Of a stretch of 64,000 nucleotides of DNA, positions 45,474-56,845 are shown piece by piece. The position numbers were made by a program, and so were the translations under genes. The DNA comes from Psilocybe azurescens. Lineage: Eukaryota; Basidiomycota; Agaricomycetes; Agaricales; Agrocybaceae. Each line of letters begins with the position of its first letter. Within the stretch, counting starts at the first letter, position 1. Under the pieces are notes generated by a model. That model worked only from the letters and a program-made list of their open reading frames with translations, ran no database searches and was not told where the DNA came from. The stretch is from assembly GCA_023853785.1 (NCBI GenBank), contig JAJIRX010000924.1, positions 19,624 through 83,623 on the forward strand, written 5' to 3'.

Positions 45474-46991
45474 CTATACAATACAAGGATTACTCTCTTC
45501 CCAATCACGCAAAAATTTGAGAAGTGCAGTCCGTCCCTGCGCAGTCTCCTGACATTGCAATAATTCCTCTTTAACTTGATCTGCAGCATGTGGACCTCCA
45601 GGACCGTATATTCCAACTAATCGATCACCGTCCAATGCATCAGATAACCAAGTTTCCCCTACATCGAGGGCAGCTCGAATAGCGCTGAGAAAACCCGAGT
45701 TCCCTGATATGTGAGATACATTGTGAGTAAGTGTTCGGCCATTTTATTAGAACACGTACAGAGATAGGACATTTTGACCGGTAGTAGACCCTATGAAAGG
45801 CGGCTGCAAACTTCCAAATTTTAACAATGTCTGGGTTCTGAAGGACGCGATTATGTGAGTTACAAAGAGATCATAACTCTCCCTTGTTTTTGCCGCATTC
45901 TTCAACCAAAAGATAACTTTATCTTGCGTAGAAAGAGAGCCAGAAGCAGTTGAGACACTGGCAATATTTTCTTGAATAAAGTTATCCTCTGCCTGATCGC
46001 AACGTTGTGAGAAGTTGAAGCGAATAGAGAGCATCTGCTGACGTACATGTTCAACGTGTACGTGAACAGCATTTAAATCGGAGAGCATAAGGTGTGTTGG
46101 TCTAAAATCGCTGTTTTCAAGCTTTCCTTCTGTGAATTTTGCAAAGTATTCCATGTATGATTCATCGAATGGAAAGGGGGACGATAGTCGCACAAAACCT
46201 TTGAAAGAAAGCAGTGAGTACGCAGAAGTACAAGCATCAGCACTCAGGTCGTCTACCTTGTATTGGAGAAATACTATTCTGGACCTCAGCGACTAGTTTC
46301 TGTGCTGAGACCCACGGTTTGCAATCCTCATCGTACTGTATGCCATCTACAGGCACCTGAATGTTCACTATGATCTTTCGTACAGGGTCAAAGCGGCAAT
46401 CATTGAGAAGAACTCGAACAGGAACAGGTGCCGGGCTTGACTCCTGTGAACAGCAATGCGATTAATCACCTCAGAGTACAATATTGAGTACTCACATGAG
46501 AACCTTGACTCTGTGCGTCGTTGGAGAACTCTGAGCTTATAATATCTTTCATTTGGCTCTAAAGAACAGGTAAAAATATAGAATACATAACGAAGGAATG
46601 AAGACACATACCGCTGAAGCGACGGGTATATGACTTGAGGACTTAGGTGCATAATTCTCCAATGCTAATGGCGGATTCTAAAGTACTTATTAGAGATAAT
46701 CATATTACGATTGCACAGTAATACATACTAATTCAGGTTCAGATTCGGAAACCTCTTTCAAAAATCCATTTTTCGGATCGAGAAGGACCGTTTTGATGTT
46801 TCCGATACGAGTTTTGGATGCATTGAAGCTACCAGGACCTGGCCAACACTCTTTCTGATTGGTGATAAGGTGTGCAAGCTCATTCTTCTTCATCCCGCTT
46901 CAACGAATTTCGACTTAATCAGTGATAATAGTAATTAATCAGCACAGAACACTCACATAAAATCTGCTTCTGTGTAAGGGAGCTTGGGCAT
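45474..46991 (-). CDS. Conserved-looking protein with SAP-like N-terminus
   Basis: The start at 46991 opens MPKLPYTEADF. After an intron comes MKKNELAHLITNQKECWPGP, GSFNASKTRIGNIKTVLLDP and NGFLKEVSESEPE. The short helix-turn-helix pattern recalls SAP/HeH DNA-binding modules. Small exons follow, including RVLLNDCRFDPVRKIIVNIQ. A large exon (about 46195-45762) has LSSPFPFDESYMEYFAKFTE and HVHVEHVRQQMLSIRFNFSQ, and a last exon has AIRAALDVGETWLSDALDGD and ends RDWEESNPCIV. About 400 residues with no frame break and consistent GT-AG introns, so it looks functional. Function unknown. Convergent with the nuclease gene, 156 bp apart. Confidence 0.6.
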
Positions 46992-47565
46992 GCTTGAGTA
47001 CAACTGATATGGAGTTCACGAACAGGGAGTTTTTCAAAATCCTTGAACGGGCTTTTGAAAGTCATGTACTCGAGTGTCAGCCACTGTCTGTCAGTCTTGG
47101 TCAGCCCTCATCGAGTACTGTGCCGCTTTTAAAATATCTCATTGAACCCCCAATCGAGGGTGAGGAACATTATATTTGTCAGAGAAACTGCTCACACCGC
47201 TGCCTGGTTTCAGCAAGTGTTCTCAAAACTAATCACTGTTGGCGGGTACTACTATTAGAGTACATCTTAGATTGCGAGTACCTGGACTTTAAACCCATGA
47301 GATAAATACATCCTGCTGTTATAACCCCTGATTCTATTACATTAGCTACGAAAGAATGAAAGAGAGACTCGAGGTTAAAAACGCGGTTGAATACAAGCCA
47401 AATGGCGAGGTAACCAGCGTGTGACACGATCGTCACAGCGAGGGAACCCACCCGCCAAAACGGCAGGTGCCCATCGTCACGTCACGCGTCGCGGGCACCC
47501 AGCGACCTGTGATACATATGTATACTATTAACATTCGATATCCGGACTTATGGATGGAATAAATA
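46992..47565. other. Intergenic, right side of the putative module
   Basis: A 103-codon plus-strand frame (46994-47305) starts at the SAP-like gene's own start codon and has no recognisable features; I do not call it. GC-rich sequence with partial repeats of GTCACG and GGGCACCC lies at 47430-47510. Confidence 0.45.
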
Positions 47566-48307
47566 TCATCCATGTGTTTTGACTTCCGTTAGAAAGAAAT
47601 TTGCGCCAATTAATTTGAGATCGTATTGACGCGCAAATGCCATGGCGTTCCATTTCGACCTATTATCAGATTCTGCTTTCCGTTCAACTGCGTCGCCTGG
47701 AATTGTAATTCCTCCGGCAGGTTCCCGGAAAAGGAGGAAGACTGAAAAAGAAAAGAGCTGAGACATCTGCCAGCCAACCGTGTGGCTTTCAAAGCTCACC
47801 GTATCGGTGAGGACCAGAACCTGCAGGTGGTTCAGGAGGATAATAAGGAGTAATAGTTGATTTGGATTTCTTCAAAATCTGACCCTGTGAACTGCTGGCC
47901 AACTCTACTCTCGGCGAAGTAAGGCCAGATTGCTACACAGGGATCATTAATACGCTGTTTTTTTTCACCGACGAGAAGTGAATACTTACTATCCAGTGCC
48001 TCCATTCCCCGAATTTAGGGTCAACTCGAGAGGGAGCGTCGGGATCTGTCATGACGATAGTGTAGAGCGCCTCATCATTGGAAACAAATGTTGGAAGCAA
48101 TTTAATTTGCGGTTCGTCATTGGTAAGCCCTTTTGGAACCGTTGAACCTGGCTCTGTGAACTCTGTTCCGTTCGAAGGCCATATAATAGAGAAAAATACA
48201 TCTGGCGAGAAATTGCTGGAAGTTGGAATGACATCAGGAATCACTCGTCCAGCCTTGAGTAGTCTGATGGAGTCCGTAGCTTGATTATCGGTCATATTTG
48301 TGAGCAA
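47566..48307 (-). CDS. PEBP family protein (TFS1-like)
   Basis: Three exons join in frame. Exon 1 (48307 to about 47992) has [40 protein letters not shown] and EWRHWI. Exon 2 (about 47935-47807) ends [12 protein letters not shown]. Exon 3 (about 47748-47566) has [11 protein letters not shown] and [22 protein letters not shown], the HW pair and GPHRY are the signature anion-binding pocket of phosphatidylethanolamine-binding proteins. The extended N-terminus fits the yeast TFS1 group, which inhibits carboxypeptidase Y and affects Ras/PKA signalling. About 210 residues, typical length. A second ATG four codons downstream (MTDNQAT) is an equally good start. Confidence 0.85.
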
Positions 48308-49393
48308 GTCAGAAGAAAGAAGTTCAAAGCAAGGTCGGAAGAAGATTTCCTTACAATGCAGGTCTGAAACTTTTCAAATTACAAACGGCATGTCTGAGGT
48401 ATGACGACATGGCAGCTCTCTCCCGGTTGTAAGTAGGGTGCTGCTATGTCAGTGTGTTGCCGACTGCCAGTTACAACTACTTGAAGCTCTCACACCTTCA
48501 AGATTTTCTATGAGGAATCAATAAACAGACTTAGGATAGATCGTGCATGAAATTACCCCACCTCCACAAAACTCAATTATTTAGATCTCCGGATGGCCAA
48601 TTGACATATGCTGACACCATCGTTCATCTCAATGAAACATTGAACACATGCGTAGATAGGGTAGAAAGTTTCACAGCCAGAAGACCTGCTAAACGATCGC
48701 TAAAAGCTGCGAATACTTCCAGAGATCCAATAGGAGTAGTGGGAGATAGTGGGCCGGCAGCTAAATATTGAAGCATTCGGTCATTCAGTGCTAAATCAGA
48801 AGAATGCATCCATAAATCTGTGCATTCGCCTCAATACAGCATGGCGCTATATCCATGTTCCGATCATATCACCGCAGATTTAGGAGAGCATGCGCTAAAT
48901 TACCACGTGTCGCTCACGTTGCCAATAAACTCTTTTGTCACCGGTTTAACCTCGACCTCCTTGGACTAGTAGTAACCCTTCGACCAACACGATACTGCGC
49001 ATTCTCTCATATTTCTGATGTATATCTTCGCCCACGGATTTCACTAATTTCTGTGCGCATTTATTAGAATTCGGGTCCGATGACCCCGAAATCAGTTCCA
49101 CTCCTCACACAATTTGACCTGTCAAATGATCAAGTTTTTATTAGAGAACGTCCAACCATAACTTCCCCATGAGTTCCTTCTCGCTCGTTACCAAAAATAC
49201 AAAGGTAGCGATAGTTCGGAGTCGCATGATATTCAACTCATCATCACCGACATCGGACTACTTACGGTTTCTGTTTCTCCGTCGTATCTAACAGAGCCTC
49301 CCGAGTAGTAGGACCAAAGCAGCATTTAAATAGTGCTACGCCAATCCAAGTTCAAGCAAGCTCTCCTTCTGTGCTTCCCTATTTTTCCTACCG
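48308..49393. other. Intergenic between divergent PEBP and amylase genes
   Basis: About 1.1 kb with no credible gene. It should hold both promoters. A 74-codon frame at 48547-48771 has no domain or splice support. Confidence 0.55.
49324..49333 (+). promoter_or_regulatory. TATA-like box of the amylase gene
   Basis: ATTTAAATAG lies about 65 bases upstream of the amylase ATG, a normal distance for a fungal TATA element. Confidence 0.5.
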
Positions 49394-52041
49394 ATGCGTC
49401 TCCCCAAGCTAACATCCTTCTTCGGAGTACTTCCCTACGCTCTTGCAAGCCCAGTCTTGTACAATTCCACCGGTCATGACAGTCTCCATGCTCGTGCCGT
49501 GTCTGGTTCCAAGTCCGTCATCATCCAAATGTTTGAATGGACCTGGAATAGCGTCGCAACAGAATGCACAAACTTCATTGGCCCAGCTGGCTATGGATTC
49601 GTGCAAGGTAAGAGCACGTCGCTTTAAATTTGTGCAGGTGACTAATGCTGTAAACTACCAACTCTAGTCAGCCCACCTCAAGAGCATATTACTGGATCTC
49701 AATGGTGGACTGACTACCAGCCCGTCTCTTATACCTTAACCTCTAAACGCGGTAACCGCGCTCAATTCCAAAAGTCAGCGACTTCGATTGACACATACTT
49801 ATTATATGTGAAAGCTCATATTTATGACAGTATGGTTACTGCATGTCATACAGCGGGTGTGAAGGTCATTGCAGGTAACTGCATAATAGTTTTTCTCAGA
49901 TATTTCTCCGGGAGTCTAAACTAATTCTAGACACTATTTTCAATCATATGGCTGGGGTCGACTCCGGTACTGGCACTGCGGGAAGCTCCTTCACCCATTA
50001 TGTTTATCCCGGAATATATCAAAATCAGGTTAATATTTTCCTCTACAAGCGATTGAATCTTCCCTCACTGGTTATAGGACTTCCACCACTGCGGCCTTGA
50101 GCCTGGCGATGATATTGTCAACTATTCCAACCGCCTTGAAGTTCAGACGTGCGAATTGGACAATTTAGCCGAGTGCATATAACAATAGGCCATTGCGTCA
50201 TACCCTGTTGACTAATTTATCTTTTGTAGTCTTGCAACAGATACGGAATACGTTCGTTCACGTCTGGCGGCATATGGAAATGATTTGTTGTCACTTGGCG
50301 TTGACGGTCTCAGACTCGACGCCGCCAAACGTATGCATTGATGTCTTCTACATATATAACACCCTCACATTTCCTACAGATATCGCTGCGACTGACCTTG
50401 CGAACATCATCTCCAGACTGTCTACGACCCCCTATATTACTCAAGAGGTCATATGGGGCTCTGGAGAGCCAATCCAGCCCTCGGAATACACTGGAATTGG
50501 TTAGAGCGCACTGCTCATGTCTTTTAGAACCCATGAAGTTATCTAAACTTTTAAATATCCAGGTGATGTCCAAGAGTTCGTCAAATATTTGCACAATGTC
50601 GGAGCCTTTGGATTTATGTTCTGTTCTATTTTTAGATTTAGATATACCTCTGCCCTCAAAGACGCCTTTTCCGGTGGGGGTATCTCAAGCCTTCAAAATC
50701 TAGATAACGAAGGTATGTATCGGGTCTATCTATGACGAACATATATATTCAAATAACATAGGATGGGTGTCCGGATCACAGGCAAATGTATTTGTGGCAA
50801 ACCATGACACAGAGAGAGTAAGTTATTTTGTTATCACACTCGCTGGTATCAGGCCTGTTAGCTGATTTGGAATAGAATGGAAACTCGTTAAACATCAACT
50901 CCGCCTCTAATACGTATATCACCGCGACTATTTTCTCTCTAGCACATCCTTACGGAACCCCTACAATCCTCTCAAGCTATTCATTTTCAACGACTGACGA
51001 TGGAGCTCCTAACGGAGGTACCAATGCATAACCATTCCTAAATAAACTCTCATGCAGCTACTGTAGGTACGGGTGCATGTACAGCGACAGGAGGCTCAGG
51101 AGGATGGCTTTGCCAACATCGTTTCGTCGCCATAAGCGGCATGGTCGGGTTCCGCAATAATGTCGGTACATCTGCTCTCACCAATTGGGTATCACCACAG
51201 TCTCAGCAAATAGCATTTGGCCGGGGTCTGTATTCTCCACCCCCTGTTAAGCCTTCCTTTTTGCTCATTGACAATAAAATTACAGGCGCTCTTGGATTCA
51301 TGGCGATCAATAATGCCGATTCCGCATGGAGCACTACATTCACAACTTCTTTACCTGCAGGCTCGTATTGCGATGTAATAAGTGGGATATCTTCCTCCGG
51401 TGCTTGCACCGGCACAGGGTATGTTCACTTTGGCGGGTTCCTCACAATTTTTAATAACAAAGCAAAAACCTACAGGATAACTGTCTCGGGTGGTACATTT
51501 ACGGCGAATGTACCCGCACGCAGTGCTATTGCCATTCATACCGGAGCTCTGGGTACAGGTTCGGGCTCAGCTCCTGCTAAAGGTAACCCATCTTCTGTCG
51601 CCGTAACATTCCAGGAGACTGCGACCACGACATTCGGACAGGTGGGATAAATTCTATTTTTCGCTCATTGCTAATCTAACAACCCCAAAGAATATTTTCG
51701 TCGTTGGAAGCATCTCTCAACTTGGAACATGGGCGCCTGCTTCAGCTGTAACTGACCAATAACCAATTCTTTGCATAGACGATATCTAATGTTTGTACAG
51801 ATTGCCCTTTCATCGGCTTCGTATCCTGTGTGGACTGCAACGGTGTCACTCCCGGCGGGCACAACCTTTGAGTATAAATTCATCAGGAAAAACACAGATG
51901 GAAGCGTATGTTAATTCAATTCCATGACGAATCGGTATATTTATATCTCTTTTACTTTAGGTTACTTGGGAGTCGGACCCAAACCGCCAGGCAACTGTCG
52001 GAACGCTCGGGGCACAGACGCTGACAACATCTTGGAGATAA
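49394..52041 (+). CDS. Secreted alpha-amylase, GH13 with C-terminal CBM20
   Basis: Hydrolyses internal alpha-1,4 bonds of starch outside the cell. Signal peptide [19 protein letters not shown], then [59 protein letters not shown] (nucleophile Asp), [10 protein letters not shown] (acid Glu), [10 protein letters not shown] (third Asp) and [13 protein letters not shown]. After a Gly/Ser linker the CBM20 starch-binding domain runs from [15 protein letters not shown] through [15 protein letters not shown] and FEYKFIRK to the stop after [17 protein letters not shown]. At least a dozen short introns; one (about 50570-50630) restores [12 protein letters not shown]. All motifs are intact. Ends at the TAA at 52039-52041. 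Confidence 0.9.
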
Positions 52042-52208
52042 AATCAATTCGTATAGTTTGTCAAAATGTATTGTCAATCAATGTCGGTATATTTTAAGAG
52101 TTGAATACAAAGATTATACAGTGTGGTATTCAAGTGATCTTTGAACCAAGGTGTTGCAATTCGCTCGTTTGCCTTCGCGCAAATTCTTGGTTGCTCAGAC
52201 TCCTTCGT

Positions 52209-53145
52209 TCATCCACGCCATGGCCTGGGTCCAGGGACCTAGAATAAGAATTTCATTAGCTATGGAAATTTCAATCAATCAGCACCGATGAGACTTACGG
52301 TGTAAGAAGTCGGCACCGGGTTGTAAATGTTGACTGTCAGTCCAGGATCTGATAAATGAAATGATTTAAAAAGATATTCTCAGAGAAACAGCGAAGCTCA
52401 TACCGGACGAGGACACATATCCGGGAATGGAGACCTTCGACGGGTTGCCCGATCCTCCACCGGTAACGCTTATTTGAGCACAGGAGATGTACCACTGAGG
52501 AGCACCTGCGACGTGCAGGCCGATTTGCTCAATTCGGACCAAATACTGTGTAAATCATGAGATCAAAACAGGGAACGAAGTTTCCGTAAAATAGAAATTT
52601 ACCTCACCAGACGGGGTGTTGGAAGGGATGGTGGTCGTAAGCTGTGCAGCATTGAAATCAGTGAAAGTGAAAGGGTTGAAAGTAGCGCCCCATTCAGCGA
52701 TCTAGCATAGCAGATTGCGCGTAAGCTTTAAGGTCATAGCAATGGATTTTTTGTCATTACCTTGAACCAGTTAGCACCACTGCCATCCCAGTTGGCGACG
52801 GATCCAGGCGCCTTGCCGAGGTAAATAGCTGCAGGACCTTGGTGGTAAACGGTGTTGTCGAGCTTGAAGCCGATGGTGCTCCCAGCAGAAACGGAAACGG
52901 TCTGAGAGGCAGATCCTGGAGATACGTTGCATCGAACGTCGCCCGAAGTAACTGAGGTCACTGGAGAGTTGTTGATTGGCTGACGGACGGCTGCAGTTGA
53001 TGTTGTTCCTCCAGCAATTAAGGTGTTCCAAATGTCTGGAGAAAAGTAAGTAAGAACATGAAAATTTGAAACGAATAAAACAATTACAGTGAGCAGATGC
53101 GCTTTGAGCCAAAATGGCAATGCCGACAAGTCCAGTGATCTTCAT
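52209..53145 (-). CDS. AA9 lytic polysaccharide monooxygenase
   Basis: Copper enzyme that oxidatively cleaves cellulose. Six exons: 53145-53088, 53035-52761, 52701-52603, 52545-52404, 52348-52299 and 52238-52209. The signal peptide MKITGLVGIAILAQSASA is followed directly by His, so the mature N-terminal histidine of the copper brace is preserved (split by intron 1). The second brace His is in YHQGPAAIYLGKAPGS; the axial Tyr is in QWYISCAQISVTG. Other AA9 marks are VTSGDVRCN and SGEYLVRIEQIGLH. It ends VPGPRPWRG with no CBM1 module, so it is a single-domain enzyme of about 215 residues. Convergent with the amylase gene (167 bp apart), both secreted carbohydrate-active enzymes. Confidence 0.9.
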
Positions 53146-53205
53146 TGCTGCTACGATATTTGGGATATGGGGACGATAACGATACTGTCATTGAGATATC
53201 CCACA

Positions 53206-53212
53206 TTTTATA
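53206..53212 (-). promoter_or_regulatory. TATA box of the AA9 gene
   Basis: TATAAAA on the minus strand, about 60 bases upstream of the ATG at 53145. Confidence 0.55.
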
Positions 53213-54271
53213 GCTGAGGAGCGGAGAAATGTCGTTAGTTGTTCGCCAGACAAGAGTCTCGTAATTCAGGCTTAAGCTCTTAGAGTATTTACTCATTACC
53301 CCGCCGAGCCACTAAGAAGAAACCTGGAAGCCTACGTTGATACAGCACGGTGAAGGTACGGATGAACGCAGTGAGGTCAATTTCAACCCAAAAACGCAAG
53401 CGCACGTGGTGGAAGCTTACGAACGCCTATATTCGGTGAAAATTGGGGCCGCGGTATCTTAAAGGCAGAACCTGGGCGAATTTTTGTAAATGACCGTCAG
53501 TCGTTGAGCGGTCCTAGTTGGGTCTTAGTGGTCCCCACAAAGACCGTTAATGCCTCCGACTTGCCATCTCCTTGGCTCACATTCAACAAGCTCCACATTC
53601 GGACAATCTATCTGGACACCTTCCCTCTAGGTTTATCCTGCCATTGATCTGCCATCTCGGCTTCGCTAAATACGCTTGTACCGCATGCCAGTGGTTATGC
53701 TCCACAGTACAAGTTTCAAGTCGGCCATGGCTTGACCTCCACTGTTACGTTATCATAGACATTCGCCTGCTGATATCATACATACCTCGGGTGCAACATA
53801 ACGGATCTTGTATCGATTCTTCTCAGATACGACTCTTTGGAGGAGAACATAGAGAGTCTAACGACCAGCCACACATAGAATAACTATGCTAAATTTGTTC
53901 AGAACTAAACATATTGTAATAGCACGCACCATCGCACACCGGCGAAAATAGCTCACCTGATCATGGTGTCACAATGCGACCGACTGTAAAGTGAAGTCGA
54001 CGAGTGGTGGAGAAGCAAACCCTGGAGTTGCATCACCAAGAACTCGATGATACGTACATCCAGAGTTTTTCGAGGTTTCAAGAAGACTGATCAAAAGGTG
54101 GATTGAAACGATCAATGTTTAAACTCGAGTAGCAAAACCAAAATAAGGAATGTCAATGACTGCGTATAATTTTCAATTTCCTTACCTCGAAGGCATATTC
54201 AGACGCTAGCGAGGTCCAATGCTAGATTGCTTTCGCTAAACCAGAACCAGAATGAACCACCTCGTCACCAT
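53213..54271. other. Intergenic, AA9 upstream region
   Basis: About 1 kb without a supportable gene. A 103-codon plus-strand frame at 53572-53883 is Ser/His/Leu-rich with no features. Probably holds the AA9 promoter and the 3' end of the acidic-protein gene. Confidence 0.5.
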
Positions 54272-55535
54272 TCAAATGTTCCCCGAGCCAAAGTCACTTC
54301 CAGCTTCGTCGGAATCCGATATCGATGAACATGCACTGCTTTCTTCTTCCGTCATCTCGCTGTTCTCGCCTTCTTCGGTTTCAATACCATCAACAGGGGT
54401 GGGGTCATCTTGGTCAATATACCATCGATCGACAGTACCGCTGGTGATGAACAATGCTGGGTCATCCATGTCGAGGTCCGCTTGCTCAGAGTCGTCGTCC
54501 GATAGGTCATAGTCGTTATCATATACAGGCAACTCCTCATCTTCGGGCATATCGTCTGTCAAATCCATTTTATCTGCGGGCCAAGTCTCTAGTTCGCCAC
54601 GATACTTGGGATACGTCACCCAAGTGCCTGGATATTCTTCTTCCGTGACCCAGTTTCCAGCTGTCGGTAGAGTAGATATATCGTCCATCAGATCTGTAAC
54701 GAAATTTTGACCGTCGAAGTCATCTTGCTCGAGAGTTACGCGTCTTCCGAGATATATTTGCCACGTATCTTCTTCCTGCATCGCCGGACCAGCAAATGCT
54801 TCAATGATGCCTTCATTGGCCACAGCACATATGCCTCGTTCAGAGGTGAATGAGAGATAGAATGTTTTGCACATGTCGGCCGTTGCGCCACGCCTAAGCA
54901 GTTCCAAATATTCCTTTTGACGTGACTCATATTCCCTGGGCACTGTAGTTTGCGGATCGATTTCCCCAAGGGCGTATCACCCCTGGGCGCAATACGACGA
55001 TCAGGGTGGTCTGTTTGTGATTCTGTAGATATGGCACGAGTGGCGAACTCGTCCTGTAACGTAGAAAAGCGTTAGCCAGAAAATATTCTTGATGGATCGT
55101 CACGTCTCACCTCAAGTAATTGGTGCTTTTGCCACACCAATGACATATACCTTCCACAACCTCTCCTCCACAAGCAATGTCAACGCAGACATACACATCA
55201 CTGAACTCGAGGGATTGAATGGGTTCTGGAAGGTCTTCATAGTCCTCCTCACTTGCGTTCATTTCGTCGTCGTCGTTCTCATCGGCAGTTTCCTGGGGAT
55301 CCAACGCGTCATTGTCCGAATGGTCTTCACCGGAGTCGTTTTGGGCCAAGAGAACGCGTAAGGCTTCTTTAACTTTCTGTTTTCGTCATCCCTCCGTTTT
55401 AGTTTCTGAATGAACAGGGATAAGCATTCAATTAAATGGTCTGGACCAGACGTTACATTTGAAGCAGAAGAATTTTGTACTCACTAAGTTCACAACACGC
55501 AGCTGAGCTTTCAGTTCATGAGGATCGGTAGACAT
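54272..55535 (-). CDS. Acidic protein with zinc-ribbon-like motif, unknown function
   Basis: The start at 55535 opens MSTDPHELKAQLRVVNL. Exon 2 (about 55415-55105) is very acidic (EDHSDNDALDPQETADENDD), then has YVCVDIACGGEVVEGICHWCGK, a Cys arrangement that could bind zinc. Exon 3 has TVPREYESRQKEYLELLRRG, ATADMCKTFYLSFTSERGIC, AVANEGIIEAFAGP, WQIYLGRRVTLEQDDFDGQN and GTWVTYPKYRG, then an acidic Ser/Asp/Glu tail. The exon-3 pattern matches a common agaricomycete family of unknown function (I believe DUF8191; not checked). One-base shifts are needed near 55370 and in CCCC at 54964-54967. Confidence 0.6.
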
Positions 55536-55881
55536 GGTAGGATTGTAGAGATTAGAAACTTGACCTAAAAGAAGAGATAAATCAGAGGGGCATAAATTTT
55601 GAGAATAAGACGACCGACAGAGATACTTAAAGTCAGTTTTTTGATTAATGCAACATTGTAATTTGTAAAACCATCTCAATGCCGTATTTGCTCTTCAAGC
55701 TCCGCTTCATCTGAAAAGGCGAATGTTCCTTCCCTTCGAAGGTAATTCAAATTACACTAAGTATTAAATGTATATATTGTGTCGTTCAATGGTATGCCAG
55801 AGCTCTGTTGTGTTTCTGAGATGGAAATGCTGAGCAGGTTTGCCTGCGCAAAGCTCGCCGAGGAAGACATGCGGCACGTCG

Positions 55882-56635
55882 TGTAACGTTTCTGCCTAAA
55901 ATGGAACATGCCGGAATTGCACACGGCACAACCGTTGGACTATCTGTCCCAAGATAAGTCTGAACCAAGTCAGGCTTCGACGTTACAGCTCTCAGATCGT
56001 CACACCCGTTACTCCAGTACATGTTTCCTGGGGCGGCCGTGGACTTATATAGTAGCGGGAAACCCAGACCGCTACATACCCCCATCCTGATTGAGGCATG
56101 GGTCAATCACAAACATTCTCGTTTGCCGTGGTTCGAACGCATTCGCTCTTGTTCCACCAAATGTAACGTTTCTGCCTAAAATGGAACATGCCGGAATTGC
56201 ACACGGCACAACCGTTGGACTATCTGTCCCAAGATAAGTCTGAACCAAGTCAGGCTTCGACGTTACAGCTCTCAGATCGTCACACCCGTTACTCCAGTAC
56301 ATGTTTCCTGGGGCGGCCGTGGACTTATATAGTAGCGGGAAACCCAGACCGCTACATACCCCATCCTGATTGAGGCATGGGTCAATCACAAACATTCTCG
56401 TTTGCCGTGGTTCGAACGCATTCGCTCTTGTTCCACCAAATGTAACGTTTCTGCCTAAAATGGAACATGCCGGAATTGCACACGGCACAACCGTTGGACT
56501 ATCTGTCCCAAGATAAGTCTGAACCAAGTCAGGCTTCGACGTTACAGCTCTCAGATCGTCACACCCGTTACTCCAGTACATGTTTCCTGGGGCGGCCGTG
56601 GACTTATATAGTAGCGGGAAACCCAGACCGCTACA
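55882..56635. repeat. Tandem repeat of about 280 bp, 2.7 copies
   Basis: Units begin TGTAACGTTTCTGCCTAAAA at 55882, 56162 and 56441. The first unit is 280 bp, the second 279 bp; they differ mainly by one C in a C-run (about 56080). The third unit is partial, ending at about 56635. The copies are otherwise almost identical, indicating a recent expansion or homogenisation. On the minus strand a 93-codon unit stays in frame across the 279-bp copy. Confidence 0.9.
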
Positions 56636-56845
56636 CGTCGCCATGCCAAGAATTGATGGCAAGACGAATACCAACGCGGTTCGCAATTTCTTCGCAGTCT
56701 TCGCAAAACCGAACAACGAGGACGCGACGCGACTGAACACAGCAAAAAGCTCTATAACAATCCTGCGATGTTCGGGCTTTTCTCTCAGAAATGGAATCCG
56801 GATGGCAAAGTGAGTGAGTCCCTCGTGTTCTGCCCAGGGAGTCAC
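56072..56845 (-). CDS. Hypothetical repeat protein spanning the tandem repeat
   Basis: A 257-codon minus-strand frame begins within the first exon and intron of the ketosphinganine reductase gene and runs through two repeat units, each containing [40 protein letters not shown] and [15 protein letters not shown] with five Cys. A hydrophobic segment ([14 protein letters not shown]) precedes the first repeat and could act as a signal peptide if translation began nearby. The 280-bp unit shifts the frame before the last copy. Overlap with the upstream gene start makes this doubtful, and it may be non-coding. Confidence 0.25.
   Translation of the reverse strand: MTPWAEHEGLTHFAIRIPFLREKPEHRRIVIELFAVFSRVASSLFGFAKTAKKLRTALVFVLPSILGMATCSGLGFPLLYKSTAAPGNMYWSNGCDDLRAVTSKPDLVQTYLGTDSPTVVPCAIPACSILGRNVTFGGTRANAFEPRQTRMFVIDPCLNQDGVCSGLGFPLLYKSTAAPGNMYWSNGCDDLRAVTSKPDLVQTYLGTDSPTVVPCAIPACSILGRNVTFGGTRANAFEPRQTRMFVIDPCLNQDGGM

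Noticed and set aside
46994..47305. 103-codon plus-strand frame as a divergent gene beside the SAP-like gene
   Set aside because: It begins on top of the other gene's start codon, leaving no promoter, and shows no domain or splice support.
55882..56635. rDNA spacer or satellite as an explanation of the 280-bp repeat
   Set aside because: Only 2.7 copies, no rRNA-like sequence nearby, and the array sits between ordinary genes.
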